From positions 3,658,001 through 3,722,000 of the forward strand of contig NZ_JBBOZQ010000001.1 in NCBI RefSeq assembly GCF_038008685.1: a stretch of 64,000 nt of DNA, read 5' to 3'. The notes below the pieces were generated by a model, which saw nothing but the letters and a program-made list of their open reading frames with translations, ran no database searches and was not told the DNA's origin. This stretch comes from Lysinibacillus sp. FSL W8-0992 (lineage in GTDB: Bacteria; Bacillota; Bacilli; Bacillales_A; Planococcaceae). Shown one piece after another: positions 36,656 to 46,063 of this stretch (positions are counted from its first letter, which is position 1; each line of letters begins with the position of its first letter). A program made the translations under genes and the position numbers.

Positions 36656-37801
36656 GTGGATATTATAACAAGTTATGATAATTGGGGAGGAAAAGGTAAT
36701 AGAACAAAAATACTTAGTGGGGCAACAGAGATGTTGGATGGAAATGAAAATACTTATTTAACCTACACTAATGGAGGCCAAATTAAAATAGATATTATTT
36801 TTAGTGGGCTAGAAGGGAAACTATTTATAGATTGTATTAAAGTAATAAGAACAAGTTATGGTTTTGTTGATAAACAAATATTATTAAATAATAAACTAAT
36901 AGGTACTTTTGAAGATAATATAGATTCACCCCTACCCATGTTAACGATTAGAAAAAACGATAAGATAACGATAATGGGAAGGAACAACCAATCAGGTGGA
37001 GGTACATACGCAACTTACATAAAAGAAATAGAGTTCAAAACTTTCTTTGTACCTGACAAATCTTTTATTTTACATAATTCCGAGTATAAAAAATTTAACG
37101 ATAAAATACCTGAACGTCCCACTACAGATAATCTTGTCCCAATTATGACAAGTAACATTACGCCGAAAGGTAAAGTTACAGCTGGATATGAATCCGACCC
37201 TGCTTGGGGAGCATTTGATGATGGTTCAAAATCTAGGTCTTTTTGGTATGCTAATAGTAGTGCGAGTACTAATTGGCTTCAGTATGAATTTGAGGAAAAA
37301 ACTAAAGTAATCAGACTTTCTTTAACCTCAACAGCCGTCAGTGGAAGTAATTATGGTATTAAAAACTTTACTATCTTAGCATCAAACGATGGTTTAATTT
37401 ATGACACACTATACACAGGTACACACCCAAATAATGGTAGTGAAATATTCTATGACTTAACAAATAATAAAGAATACAAATCGTATAAAATACAAGGAAA
37501 TAGCTACAATAGTATAAATCAAATGCTAATAACTTCATTTAAAATGTTTGGTGAATATATTCCTCATATCCCAGCGCATTGGTCTACAGTATCTAATATT
37601 CTCCCAAAGCATAATCATTTCCAAGAGGAAGGCATGTATCTATCTCCCCTACTTGATAGGAAAGTGACAATTTTAGAACCTACTGAAATGACTCAAAGAA
37701 ATGATATTTTAGATTTAGGAGAGATTGGGAAAGTGTTTAGTAAAACTGTAGATTTAAAAAAATATATTGATATTAGAAATATTACAAGTGAGGTGAAATA
37801 A
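36656..37801 (+). CDS. Discoidin-domain receptor-binding protein 2
   Basis: A 381-aa protein with GTG start right after the previous TAA, GAGGTG upstream. Residues 1-130 are a beta-rich domain of unknown type. Residues about 165-305 form a discoidin domain (DPAWGAFDDGSKSRSFWYAN, WLQYEFEEKTKVIRLSL, NFTILASNDGLIYDTLYTGT, YKSYKIQGNSY). The C-terminal 70 residues are a linker or attachment part. Strongly AT-rich. Probably a carbohydrate-binding tail fibre. Confidence 0.72.
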   Translation: MDIITSYDNWGGKGNRTKILSGATEMLDGNENTYLTYTNGGQIKIDIIFSGLEGKLFIDCIKVIRTSYGFVDKQILLNNKLIGTFEDNIDSPLPMLTIRKNDKITIMGRNNQSGGGTYATYIKEIEFKTFFVPDKSFILHNSEYKKFNDKIPERPTTDNLVPIMTSNITPKGKVTAGYESDPAWGAFDDGSKSRSFWYANSSASTNWLQYEFEEKTKVIRLSLTSTAVSGSNYGIKNFTILASNDGLIYDTLYTGTHPNNGSEIFYDLTNNKEYKSYKIQGNSYNSINQMLITSFKMFGEYIPHIPAHWSTVSNILPKHNHFQEEGMYLSPLLDRKVTILEPTEMTQRNDILDLGEIGKVFSKTVDLKKYIDIRNITSEVK

Positions 37802-39250
37802 TTGCCAACTCTTAATAACAAGCAAATAGAATTAATGTTTGACAAAATTTACTATGTTGATTCTATAAATGGGGCAGATTCAAACAATGGTTCTAAAACC
37901 TCTCCTTTTCAATCAGTTAATTATGCTGTTACAAAATGCGGTAATAAAGGGGATGCAATTTTTGCATTGGCAGGAACACATGATGTCACAAGAATTGCGG
38001 GAGCATATGATTCAGGTGGATTGTGGGATGATAACAAAGAAATAGCTTTTTTTGGTGAAAATGATAAGACTATCTTTTTGTGTGATGGTAGGAAGCATAG
38101 TGGTAGAGACACACATTGTATTATGTTTCAAAACGCAGGAACAAAGGCCTACAATATCACTTTTGACTTTAAAGTTGGTAGTGGCAGAACCAATAACTAT
38201 CAAACTTCAATTTGTGGTATTGGTGGTAATGCTACCAAAGGAGAAGTAATAAATTGCCTATTTAAAATAGATGGCACTTTCCCTAATTTCACCTATTCTA
38301 ATAATGCAACATCTGTTACTAAGTTTATCAATTGTGTCTTTGATGTAAAAGTTAATTTTATGCAAAGCTACTCAGGATCGGGCTTTACTATTGAAAACTG
38401 TGTTTCAAACTTCGCTTTTTATGGGGAAGGAACAAGAAAGAACATATTTAAAGCTACTTTTGATACCAATTACCATATTACCAACTATAATGAAACAGAA
38501 CTAAATATAGGTGTATATACCGGGATTTCTTCTTGGTACTCCAAATGGGTTTTAAATTCAATTCTAATTAAAGCTAATAATAAAGCTTATGCACCTATTA
38601 CTATTGAAAAAAGTAGTACGGAAAATCTATCTAAATATATAAAAAATGTTACAGCTAGTGGTGGTACATCGCCTGAAAAAACAATAGATGGATATACAGG
38701 AAACGTTTCATCCTATGGTTGGTACTTTGGAAATAATGCACCTAGTGCTTGGATAAAGTATGAATTTATTAGTCCAATATCCATTGATAAAATAGGCATT
38801 TTTTCATACTATCATGCGGGATATGAAGCAATTAAAGAATTCACAATTGAAGCTTCACGTACTGGTTCTTTCTCTGGAGAACAAAAAATTTTGTATGAAG
38901 GTGTTCATCCTAATGAATCTTCAGTATTTTTTATAGATTATGGTTTCAAAAACAACTTTAAATATAAATTTTATAGATTAGTTATAAAAAACATCTATCC
39001 TGGCAACGGAGGAAACAACTTGTCGATAAATGAAGTGCAGTTTTGGAAAAATCACAGTTCTATAAATCTTCTACAACTTGATTCGCTATCAGAAAAAAAC
39101 TTTATTAATTATGGTAGTCCTTCTAACTTTCCTTTAGATGGAACAATAGAAAGCAGTCTTTATTTACTAAAAGGTGATCTATCTGAAAACTCGACTAATT
39201 TAATATTATTGCAACTAGAAAAGAAACCACTTTCAATAAAGTTAAGATAA
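37802..39250 (+). CDS. Beta-helix plus discoidin protein 3
   Basis: A 482-aa protein, TTG start directly after the previous stop, GAGGTG upstream. Residues about 15-60 read YYVDSINGADSNNGSKTSPF, the start of a right-handed beta-helix (DUF1565-like) seen in depolymerases and fibres; it runs to about 240. Residues about 275-420 are a discoidin domain (ASGGTSPEKTIDGYTGN, AWIKYEFISPISIDKIGI, EFTIEASRTGSF, YRLVIKNIY). No catalytic motif is recognised. It could bind or cleave a surface glycan. Confidence 0.68.
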   Translation: MPTLNNKQIELMFDKIYYVDSINGADSNNGSKTSPFQSVNYAVTKCGNKGDAIFALAGTHDVTRIAGAYDSGGLWDDNKEIAFFGENDKTIFLCDGRKHSGRDTHCIMFQNAGTKAYNITFDFKVGSGRTNNYQTSICGIGGNATKGEVINCLFKIDGTFPNFTYSNNATSVTKFINCVFDVKVNFMQSYSGSGFTIENCVSNFAFYGEGTRKNIFKATFDTNYHITNYNETELNIGVYTGISSWYSKWVLNSILIKANNKAYAPITIEKSSTENLSKYIKNVTASGGTSPEKTIDGYTGNVSSYGWYFGNNAPSAWIKYEFISPISIDKIGIFSYYHAGYEAIKEFTIEASRTGSFSGEQKILYEGVHPNESSVFFIDYGFKNNFKYKFYRLVIKNIYPGNGGNNLSINEVQFWKNHSSINLLQLDSLSEKNFINYGSPSNFPLDGTIESSLYLLKGDLSENSTNLILLQLEKKPLSIKLR

Positions 39251-39322
39251 GTAGAATTATCCAGCATTTTTATGGAGCTAAGTTTATTCTCTTAATACAC
39301 ATAAGAAAGGAACCAATTATTA

Positions 39323-40516
39323 ATGGCAAATTTCGGAGATACAATGAATTTACCTGAAAAAGGATGGAAGAGGATAGAAGAAACTGATCCTTGTTTCACT
39401 TATGAAGGTGTATGGGGTTCAAGGTCAAACTCTTCCTATAGCGGTGGGAGTCAAAAAACTCAGTCTAATAATATTCTTGGAAACAAAATTAAGTTTAAAT
39501 TTTTTGGTTCTAAAATACGAATAATCACATCTATCTATCCTACATACACACCAAAAGTAAAAATTACTATAGATGGAGTTGAAGAATATTATTCTCTCCA
39601 AGGTACTCAAGTGAACATAAGCCTTGTCTATGAAAAATTGAACTTACCTTTAAATTTACACTATGTTGAAGTTGAAAAAGTAACTAATGGTGGTTATGAT
39701 CCCGATTTTATATGGGATGCAATTGATATAGATGCTGATGGATTTGTTGCTGATATTAACTATAAGCCTAAAAGACTTATTCTCAAAAATTCAATCATTG
39801 ATGAACACTTCTCTCTATCTGATAAAACTATCATCCATTTACCTAACGCAGAAAAAAAAACTATAGCTCAATTGGGAATTTGGGAAGAAAATGAAATCAT
39901 TTTAGATGCTCCCTTTGACAAACACTATTATATTAATAATTCACCTATTAATAATGTGAATTGCAAGATATTTACACAAAATATTAGCAAAATAAATAAC
40001 TTGAGAGTTAAAGAAAACAATGAAAACAAAAATTTTGAGCCTGTTTATTATTGGTATGATTTTATCATGACATCCAATAGTTCACCAGAACCATTGATAG
40101 CTAGTGGAAGTAGTCTATATAGCTCCAACTATGATTATTATAAAGTTTTTAATGGTACAAATGTTAATTGGTCAGACTCATGGACAAGTAGTAGTCCTCA
40201 AGCCTACATTCAACTAGATTTCAATGAAATTAAGAAAATTAATATGTTTAGCATTACCACATGGAATGAACCTAATAGTACTTCTTCCCCTAAGAGATTT
40301 TCTATTACGGCTTCAAATAATGGTGTAGACTTTGTTTCCATTTTTAATGAAATAACCTTTACAGAAGAATGGCCCTATAATACAGAAAAAATTTTCATAT
40401 TAGATGAAGTTAAAAACTTTAGATTTTTTCGCATAAATATAGAAGAATCGTTCGGAGCCCCCTATGTGTCTATAGGGAAAATTAAGGTTGGCTATAAAAA
40501 AGAGGTGAACAACTAA
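39323..40516 (+). CDS. Discoidin-domain receptor-binding protein 4
   Basis: A 397-aa protein. Residues 1-140 form a lectin-like beta-sandwich of a kind common in phage fibres (FTYEGVWGSRSNSSYSGGSQ, KFFGSKIRIITSIYPTY, KITIDGVEEY). The C-terminal part (about 255-395) is a discoidin domain (SSNYDYYKVFNGTNVNWSDS, YIQLDFNEIKKINMFSITTW, FSITASNNGVDFVSI). AAAGGAA before ATG. Together with its three neighbours it makes a set of paralogous adhesins. Confidence 0.7.
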   Translation: MANFGDTMNLPEKGWKRIEETDPCFTYEGVWGSRSNSSYSGGSQKTQSNNILGNKIKFKFFGSKIRIITSIYPTYTPKVKITIDGVEEYYSLQGTQVNISLVYEKLNLPLNLHYVEVEKVTNGGYDPDFIWDAIDIDADGFVADINYKPKRLILKNSIIDEHFSLSDKTIIHLPNAEKKTIAQLGIWEENEIILDAPFDKHYYINNSPINNVNCKIFTQNISKINNLRVKENNENKNFEPVYYWYDFIMTSNSSPEPLIASGSSLYSSNYDYYKVFNGTNVNWSDSWTSSSPQAYIQLDFNEIKKINMFSITTWNEPNSTSSPKRFSITASNNGVDFVSIFNEITFTEEWPYNTEKIFILDEVKNFRFFRINIEESFGAPYVSIGKIKVGYKKEVNN

Positions 40517-42829
40517 ATGACAACAATAGAAAAAACAATGATACAACATGGTGTTGCATGGTTTGGATTTGATGAGATAAGCAACAATACTTTGGATTTA
40601 CTAGGTATAGGTAATTTAGGAATAATTACGAACGCAACAAGAGTTGACGGGTGGAATGGTAAAGGATATGCAATTAAATCAAGTGCCATCAATCAGAGGG
40701 TTTTATTTAATGGTGCAATCATTCCAACTAGAGACTTTTCCATTAGATTTAAAATAAAATGTTTGCCAAACACTCTTGATAGCTATTTCCTTTCTACTGC
40801 AGGAAGTTTTGGAAGCTCAGATAAAGGAGTTAGCTTATATATTGATACAGCAGGCTATCTATATGTAACATTTTTTAATGGAAGTTCACATGAAAACGTT
40901 ATTAAATCAACAATTAACATTGCTCAGAACATATGGACTGATATATTAGTGTCTAAGTCAGAATTAGAAACTATAATCTATATTAATGGCGAGCTTAACG
41001 TAAGATTACAAAACAGTGTATCGACATACATCCATACCAAACCTTTGTCTTTACTTAATTGTGATGCTTTTTTAGCAACTGCAGGAAGATGGTTAAATGG
41101 GCAAATTGATGATTTACAAATCTATAATAAGGCACTTTCCCCTTTCGATTTCACTCAAAAACGCTTAGCATTCAAAACAGCTGCTAACAAGAATCTCGTT
41201 TTTCTAGATGATAGAATCAAGGAAATTCCCAACTTAAATGAAAACACCCTGTTAAATCACGGTGGAATTCTAAAGGAAATTGACTTTGCTACCGATAAAC
41301 TACCTCTTGACCTAACTAGAACATATGTGAATTATGAGACTATTAGCGCAAGCGGCACTAGCATAGTAAACACCATCCCCCCAACAATTGCAAAAGACTT
41401 GTTAGGAGTAACGCCTCAAGTTGTCTATTACACAGATTCTGATGCCTCACAAATAGTTGTTGAAACAGAAGTTGAACCATTTTCTGTTTATGACTATCTC
41501 TCAGAAAAACCTGAAATTTTAGTCTACACAGAATCCACCGACGATATCATCGTATCCACAACTACCGAACCATTCGACATTTACGATGAATTCGGTGATA
41601 GTGTCGAGGTGCTTTACTACACAGACGATACAGAGGTCACAAATGCTGACTTAATTTTAGAAGCAAACTACTCCCCTCTCGATGAATTAGAAGGCGATTT
41701 CGAAGTTGTGACGTGGACTGATGAAGCACCTGAGACTGCACAGAGAGTGCTTGAAATGCAAGCTATACCTAAACCTCAGTTCATTAAGCTGGTCAACCCG
41801 AAGCGGATTTATGGTGCTTTGGATGATGTTATAGTTAATGATATCTCTCAATCCTATCGGGATGAAGCTCGTTATTTTGTTTCTGGTACAGACACTACAA
41901 AGTGGTATGTATGGGATAAGGTGTTTAAAAAATTTGTCATTACGGATGCTTCTAGTGAAGAAGCTATTATTGCAAATGGCATGAAACATACAGACTTAAA
42001 TAACATTTCTGACACAGAATGGCGGACTTGGGATGAGCAGCACTTAAATATCGGGATTTTCTTAAAAGACAATCCTCGTGATACGATCGTTTCTGTTGTT
42101 GAAAATATTTCATATGAAGATTACCTTCCTCGCCATACAACAGCAATTCAAGACACAAGTTTATATATTTTAAATACAACAGCAAAAATAGATATTGCTT
42201 TCAACGGAAATGTTCTTAAAGGTGTGTTAAGTGATGATGATTTAACACGTGTTCAATATCGGGTATTGCTGAACAACCGCCACTTCTACCCTTCTGATGG
42301 TAGCTTTACAAAGCTAGGTGAATCTCCTCAAAACATTGAATTAGTAATCCGAAGTAAGGACATTAAAATTGATGATTGGAATACTTTAAAAGTGGAGTTT
42401 AAAGACTACTTTGGTACTACAGATTATTGGTCAACAAACTTTATGGGTACCTACTCTGGACTTATGTTTAAAGATGTCCATGGAGAATACTTTTCTAATG
42501 AAATAGGAGACGTATTAAAGTATCTTGATTTTGGTGTCATTATCGCAGGACAAACGACAATCGAGCATGAGGTAATCCTAAAAAATCAATACGGCTATGA
42601 TGTTAAAAACGTGCATTTGTTTGCAAATACAGCTAATTTCCCAACCGAAATGACAGTTGAATTCAGTCAAAGTCAGTCACCTTTTATACCTCATCCAGAT
42701 TTAAAGCTGAGTGGTGTGCTTGCAAATAATGCTGAAATGCCCTTCTTTATTCGGTTAAAAACAAAATTAGGTTCAACGCCTGACGCAAATGGATCGTTTG
42801 ACATTATCGTGAGAGCAGATAAAGCCTAA
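40517..42829 (+). CDS. LamG-type adhesin with acidic repeats
   Basis: A 770-aa protein, ATG start, GAGGTG upstream overlapping the end of the previous gene. Residues about 20-215 are a concanavalin-A/LamG-like domain (FSIRFKIKCLPNTLDSYFLS, GQIDDLQIYNKALSPFD). Residues about 290-415 hold three to four imperfect units of about 38 residues beginning VVYYTDSD, ILVYTEST, VLYYTDDT, VVTWTDEA. The C-terminal half contains TTKWYVWDKVFKKFV and a long beta-rich tail. Base composition shifts towards the host average near 41.3 kb, suggesting a recombination joint inside the gene. Confidence 0.68.
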   Translation: MTTIEKTMIQHGVAWFGFDEISNNTLDLLGIGNLGIITNATRVDGWNGKGYAIKSSAINQRVLFNGAIIPTRDFSIRFKIKCLPNTLDSYFLSTAGSFGSSDKGVSLYIDTAGYLYVTFFNGSSHENVIKSTINIAQNIWTDILVSKSELETIIYINGELNVRLQNSVSTYIHTKPLSLLNCDAFLATAGRWLNGQIDDLQIYNKALSPFDFTQKRLAFKTAANKNLVFLDDRIKEIPNLNENTLLNHGGILKEIDFATDKLPLDLTRTYVNYETISASGTSIVNTIPPTIAKDLLGVTPQVVYYTDSDASQIVVETEVEPFSVYDYLSEKPEILVYTESTDDIIVSTTTEPFDIYDEFGDSVEVLYYTDDTEVTNADLILEANYSPLDELEGDFEVVTWTDEAPETAQRVLEMQAIPKPQFIKLVNPKRIYGALDDVIVNDISQSYRDEARYFVSGTDTTKWYVWDKVFKKFVITDASSEEAIIANGMKHTDLNNISDTEWRTWDEQHLNIGIFLKDNPRDTIVSVVENISYEDYLPRHTTAIQDTSLYILNTTAKIDIAFNGNVLKGVLSDDDLTRVQYRVLLNNRHFYPSDGSFTKLGESPQNIELVIRSKDIKIDDWNTLKVEFKDYFGTTDYWSTNFMGTYSGLMFKDVHGEYFSNEIGDVLKYLDFGVIIAGQTTIEHEVILKNQYGYDVKNVHLFANTANFPTEMTVEFSQSQSPFIPHPDLKLSGVLANNAEMPFFIRLKTKLGSTPDANGSFDIIVRADKA

Positions 42830-42860
42830 TCACAATACAATGTGATAAGGAAGTGAAAAT

Positions 42861-44783
42861 ATGAATGAGGACAGTAATAATGAAATAGTTAAGGATCTTC
42901 CACTACATCCAAAAACCGATGAAATCGTTAACGGAAGCTTGCATGATCATTTGCTAGGAACTGAACCTGCTCCTAACCTTAGCAATAGTTTTAAGGCAAA
43001 GTATAGTTTAATTGCGGTTGACAACGCTGATATTCATACAGAAATTATTTCAAGACCTGAAAAAAATGCAGATGTTGATACGGAAATTATCCCTCGTGCC
43101 TATAATGAAACTTCGAAAGAAATACACATCAACATTATGTACCGGGGTAATGCTGAAGTGCTAACTGAGATTCAACCAATTGGATATAACAACCTTTTAG
43201 CTGAAATTGAAGTTCCACCACATAATAGAATGTCTGCCATCTATGAAGTTCAACAACCACCAATTATTACAGATAGTTTCACCCCGACTCAAGACGCTTT
43301 TACACGTGAAAAAACAGAATATCAAACCATTAACTATGGTGAGTATAAATCTATGTTGGCAGGTCAAAGTCGTGATGACATTTGGCGATCATTTATACAA
43401 TTTGATGTGACTTCAATCAATCCATCGTATGTTTTAACAAGTGCATATGTAAGGCTGTACTACAGTGGTAGTATTCCAAAAGGAATTACGCTTGAACTTT
43501 TAAACGCTGGTAGTAAATGGTCTGAATATAGTATTACGCACTTAAATCGCCCTACGCCTATTCAGTTAATTACAAAAGAATTCACTATTAATGAACAAGC
43601 AGGCTACTTAGAATTCAATGTTTTCGATATTGTAAAAAGCTGGGTTGCGCTTCATCAAGTGAATAATGGTTTTATCATTCGTGTCTCGAATGAAATTACC
43701 GATGGATATGTGACCTTCCTTACAAGAGAATCACAGTTACCTCCTGAACTAGTAGTAGAGTATTTTGACTCTACAATATTTAGTTTTGGCAGAAGTCAGC
43801 ACATTACTGAAATCTTTATTTATAAGTCCCTGCCCTCGGATAAAGACACAGAAATCACCGTTGGTTCAACATTTGATAATTCTGAGTACCCAACATATCT
43901 TTACGTTCATCGCGTTGAAGTGCCTCTCGATGAAGATATTTTCGTAGAAATCAAAGTTAATAAACCAAATATTCCTGCTGAGCTAGTGGTAGCAATTCCA
44001 GATGAAAGTAATATTTTGACTGAGATTAGCGTTATAGTATCAAAAGATCGTACCATTTGGTCGGATATAACTATTAATAAGCCAAGCATCCCTATCGAAA
44101 TAATAGCCTCCCGAATAAAAGATGACGAGCATGAAACAGAATTAGTTATTAATAAACCTTTTATAGAAGCTGAAATCACTATTCCTACACATAGGGATAG
44201 CGATATTATAACTGAAATTGATATTAATACTATTTTTTCGAGTAATGTACATACAGAAATTCTTCTAAGTAAAGATACAATTCCTACAAAAATTTCTTCA
44301 CGAGCTCTTGAAGATCATAATTTATATACAAAAATTGCTGTTTCAAAACCAAAGATTGAAGCGGAAATCGTGGTAAAACATCGAGACGATATTTGGGTTG
44401 AAATTGAACCCAATATTATTAGTGATCTTACAACTGAGATTGTTGTATCTAAGCCTGAAGTTGAAGGTTGTATTGCTATTAGAGTACAAAAAGATTTTGA
44501 TTCAAATGCAGAAATTTTTGTCTCTTACGTAAATGATATTAATACTGAGATTATAGCTCGCAAAATCAGCCAATTACCTACAGATATTGATATTAAAGCT
44601 GTTAGTCAAACTGACACAAAAATATCTGTATCAAAGCCATATATCCCTACTCAAATTACAATTCCAACTTGGGATGAATCAGATATTTTAACGACAATTA
44701 AACCGAGAATATTAACTGTATACAATATTTATACTGTCATTAGGGTAAATGGCGGCGTTTCAGGCTATGCATTTATTATGTAA
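42861..44783 (+). CDS. DNRLRE-domain protein with many short TEI/KP beta repeats
   Basis: A 640-aa protein. Residues about 135-305 are a DNRLRE-like beta-sandwich (SFTPTQDAFTREKTEYQTIN, WRSFIQFDVTSIN, VVEYFD). The rest, before and after it, is built from short repeats of the type (D/H)I.TEI.V(S)KP.I..EI, for example DIFVEIKVNKPNIPAELVVA, IVVSKPEVEGCIAI, KISVSKPYIPTQITIP, at least a dozen units. Regular alternation of beta strands suggests an extended fibre or solenoid. GGAAGTG before ATG. Probable long appendage; function unproven. Confidence 0.68.
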   Translation: MNEDSNNEIVKDLPLHPKTDEIVNGSLHDHLLGTEPAPNLSNSFKAKYSLIAVDNADIHTEIISRPEKNADVDTEIIPRAYNETSKEIHINIMYRGNAEVLTEIQPIGYNNLLAEIEVPPHNRMSAIYEVQQPPIITDSFTPTQDAFTREKTEYQTINYGEYKSMLAGQSRDDIWRSFIQFDVTSINPSYVLTSAYVRLYYSGSIPKGITLELLNAGSKWSEYSITHLNRPTPIQLITKEFTINEQAGYLEFNVFDIVKSWVALHQVNNGFIIRVSNEITDGYVTFLTRESQLPPELVVEYFDSTIFSFGRSQHITEIFIYKSLPSDKDTEITVGSTFDNSEYPTYLYVHRVEVPLDEDIFVEIKVNKPNIPAELVVAIPDESNILTEISVIVSKDRTIWSDITINKPSIPIEIIASRIKDDEHETELVINKPFIEAEITIPTHRDSDIITEIDINTIFSSNVHTEILLSKDTIPTKISSRALEDHNLYTKIAVSKPKIEAEIVVKHRDDIWVEIEPNIISDLTTEIVVSKPEVEGCIAIRVQKDFDSNAEIFVSYVNDINTEIIARKISQLPTDIDIKAVSQTDTKISVSKPYIPTQITIPTWDESDILTTIKPRILTVYNIYTVIRVNGGVSGYAFIM

Positions 44784-44809
44784 ACAATGGAGAAAAAGGA
44801 GAAAGAACT

Positions 44810-45256
44810 ATGATTATTAAAAATTACGAAATTAGTGAATTATATGCTTTTCTATTTAACCTCATTTTAAAAGGGAAAGAGTCACGAATGCGCACGCGCT
44901 TTCTCAAACTATTAGAAGATCAGCTAAATCTTGTAAATCAAGAAAGACAGCAATTAGTTGCTGATTATGCCGAAAAAGATGAAAATGAGGAAATTTTATA
45001 TACCAAGGAATTTGTAGATGAAAAAGAAATTGAAGTCCCTATTTTTAGTCCAGAGGCTGAAAAAGAAGTGCAAAGCCAAATTTTAACGTTACTTCAGGAA
45101 GATTTTATTATTGACGAGACTGCAGATAAAATTGAAATGCTACAGGTTTTACAAGAAATACTGCTGAATTTAGATTTAGAGTTCACTGGTAAAAAAGCAA
45201 CTTTATATAATAGGTTTTGTGAAATTTTCGAGGACATACAATTACTTGAAAATTAA
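44810..45256 (+). CDS. DUF1617-like phage protein
   Basis: A 148-aa helical protein. The opening (IKNYEISELYAFLFNLILKG then KESRMRTRFLKLLEDQLNLV) matches the pattern of DUF1617 proteins, which sit near the end of tail modules of Bacillota phages; function unknown. AGGAGAAAG before the ATG. The third intra-operon terminator follows. Confidence 0.6.
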   Translation: MIIKNYEISELYAFLFNLILKGKESRMRTRFLKLLEDQLNLVNQERQQLVADYAEKDENEEILYTKEFVDEKEIEVPIFSPEAEKEVQSQILTLLQEDFIIDETADKIEMLQVLQEILLNLDLEFTGKKATLYNRFCEIFEDIQLLEN

Positions 45257-45271
45257 TTGAAGCATTCTTTT

Positions 45272-45308
45272 AGGATAGTTGTGGACATACAATCCACTCT
45301 ATCCTTTT
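45272..45308 (+). terminator. Terminator between tail and lysis modules
   Basis: GGATAG (45273-45278) with CTATCC (45299-45304) and GTGGA (45281-45285) with TCCAC (45293-45297) form an interrupted stem, then TTTTATAATTTTTT. The frame crossing it from TTG 45257 is therefore not the real start of the next gene. Confidence 0.8.
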
Positions 45309-45328
45309 ATAATTTTTTAAAGTTGGTG

Positions 45329-45745
45329 ATGAATGTGCAAAGCGAAAAACATGGGGAACGATTGGCTTCTGTAGAAGTAGAAATGAAGAATCATGAAAAA
45401 CGAATTTCAAAATTAGAAGGTAATCATGAATTATTACAGCGTTTAACAGTCGTTTCAGAACAACAACAAGAAATGAATAAATACCAACAAATTCAATTAA
45501 ATCGAATGGATAAAACCTTCAATAACATCAACATTAATCTTACTAAACTAAATATGTCACAAGTAGAGCTGCAAGATGATGTAAAAGGTATTGGTAAACG
45601 AGTAGATAGCATTGAAGAAGACTTAAAATATGAATCTGCAAAGGATAACCTTTCAATTAGTGACACAATCAAACAATATCTACATTGGTGGATACTTATC
45701 CCACTTACAATTATAGGTGCAGAAATTATTAAGTGGCTAGGTTAA
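45329..45745 (+). CDS. XhlA-like membrane-anchored coiled-coil protein
   Basis: A 138-aa protein from ATG 45329 (GGTG just before; upstream extension crosses a terminator). Residues 10-105 are a coiled coil (VKGIGKRVDSIEEDLKYESA); a single C-terminal membrane helix (HWWILIPLTIIGAEIIKWLG) ends the protein. This is the layout of XhlA/BhlA-type proteins that sit before holin and amidase in PBSX and SP-beta. Helps lysis. Confidence 0.75.
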   Translation: MNVQSEKHGERLASVEVEMKNHEKRISKLEGNHELLQRLTVVSEQQQEMNKYQQIQLNRMDKTFNNININLTKLNMSQVELQDDVKGIGKRVDSIEEDLKYESAKDNLSISDTIKQYLHWWILIPLTIIGAEIIKWLG

Positions 45746-45766
45746 TAAAGAAAGGAATGGTATATC

Positions 45767-46063
45767 ATGAAAATCAATTGGAAAGTCCGTATTTGTAACC
45801 CTCAATTTTGGATTACATTCGGATTATCAATTATTACCCCTTTATTCGCCTATTATGGCATCACTGGAGCTGATTTGACTACTTGGGGAAGTGTATGGAC
45901 ATTAATGGTCAACGCGCTTTCTAATCCCTACGTACTTGCTTTAATGGGCGTTAGTATCTATAACGCCGTTTTAGATCCTACAACGGCCAATCTCAGTGAC
46001 TCTCAAAGAGCATTGGCATATGTAAAGCCGAAAAGAGATGATTTTAATGACAATAAATATTAA
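45767..46063 (+). CDS. Holin, phi LC3 type
   Basis: A 98-aa protein with two membrane helices (FWITFGLSIITPLFAYYGIT and about 48-65) and the family ending YNAVLDPTTANLSDSQRALA (residues about 64-85) typical of phi LC3 holins. It would form lesions in the cytoplasmic membrane to release the amidase. AAAGGAATGG before ATG. The next gene starts inside its last codons. Confidence 0.88.
   Translation: MKINWKVRICNPQFWITFGLSIITPLFAYYGITGADLTTWGSVWTLMVNALSNPYVLALMGVSIYNAVLDPTTANLSDSQRALAYVKPKRDDFNDNKY

Noticed and set aside
36000..41300. CRISPR or tandem DNA repeats suspected from repetitive AT-rich sequence
   Set aside because: The repetition is at protein-domain level; no regularly spaced identical DNA repeats were found.
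16999..45256. Contractile (R-type, PBSX-like) tailocin
   Set aside because: No sheath gene; one tube gene followed by a very long tape measure fits a non-contractile tail.
45257..45328. N-terminal extension of the XhlA-like protein
   Set aside because: It would be translated across a strong terminator hairpin and has no RBS.
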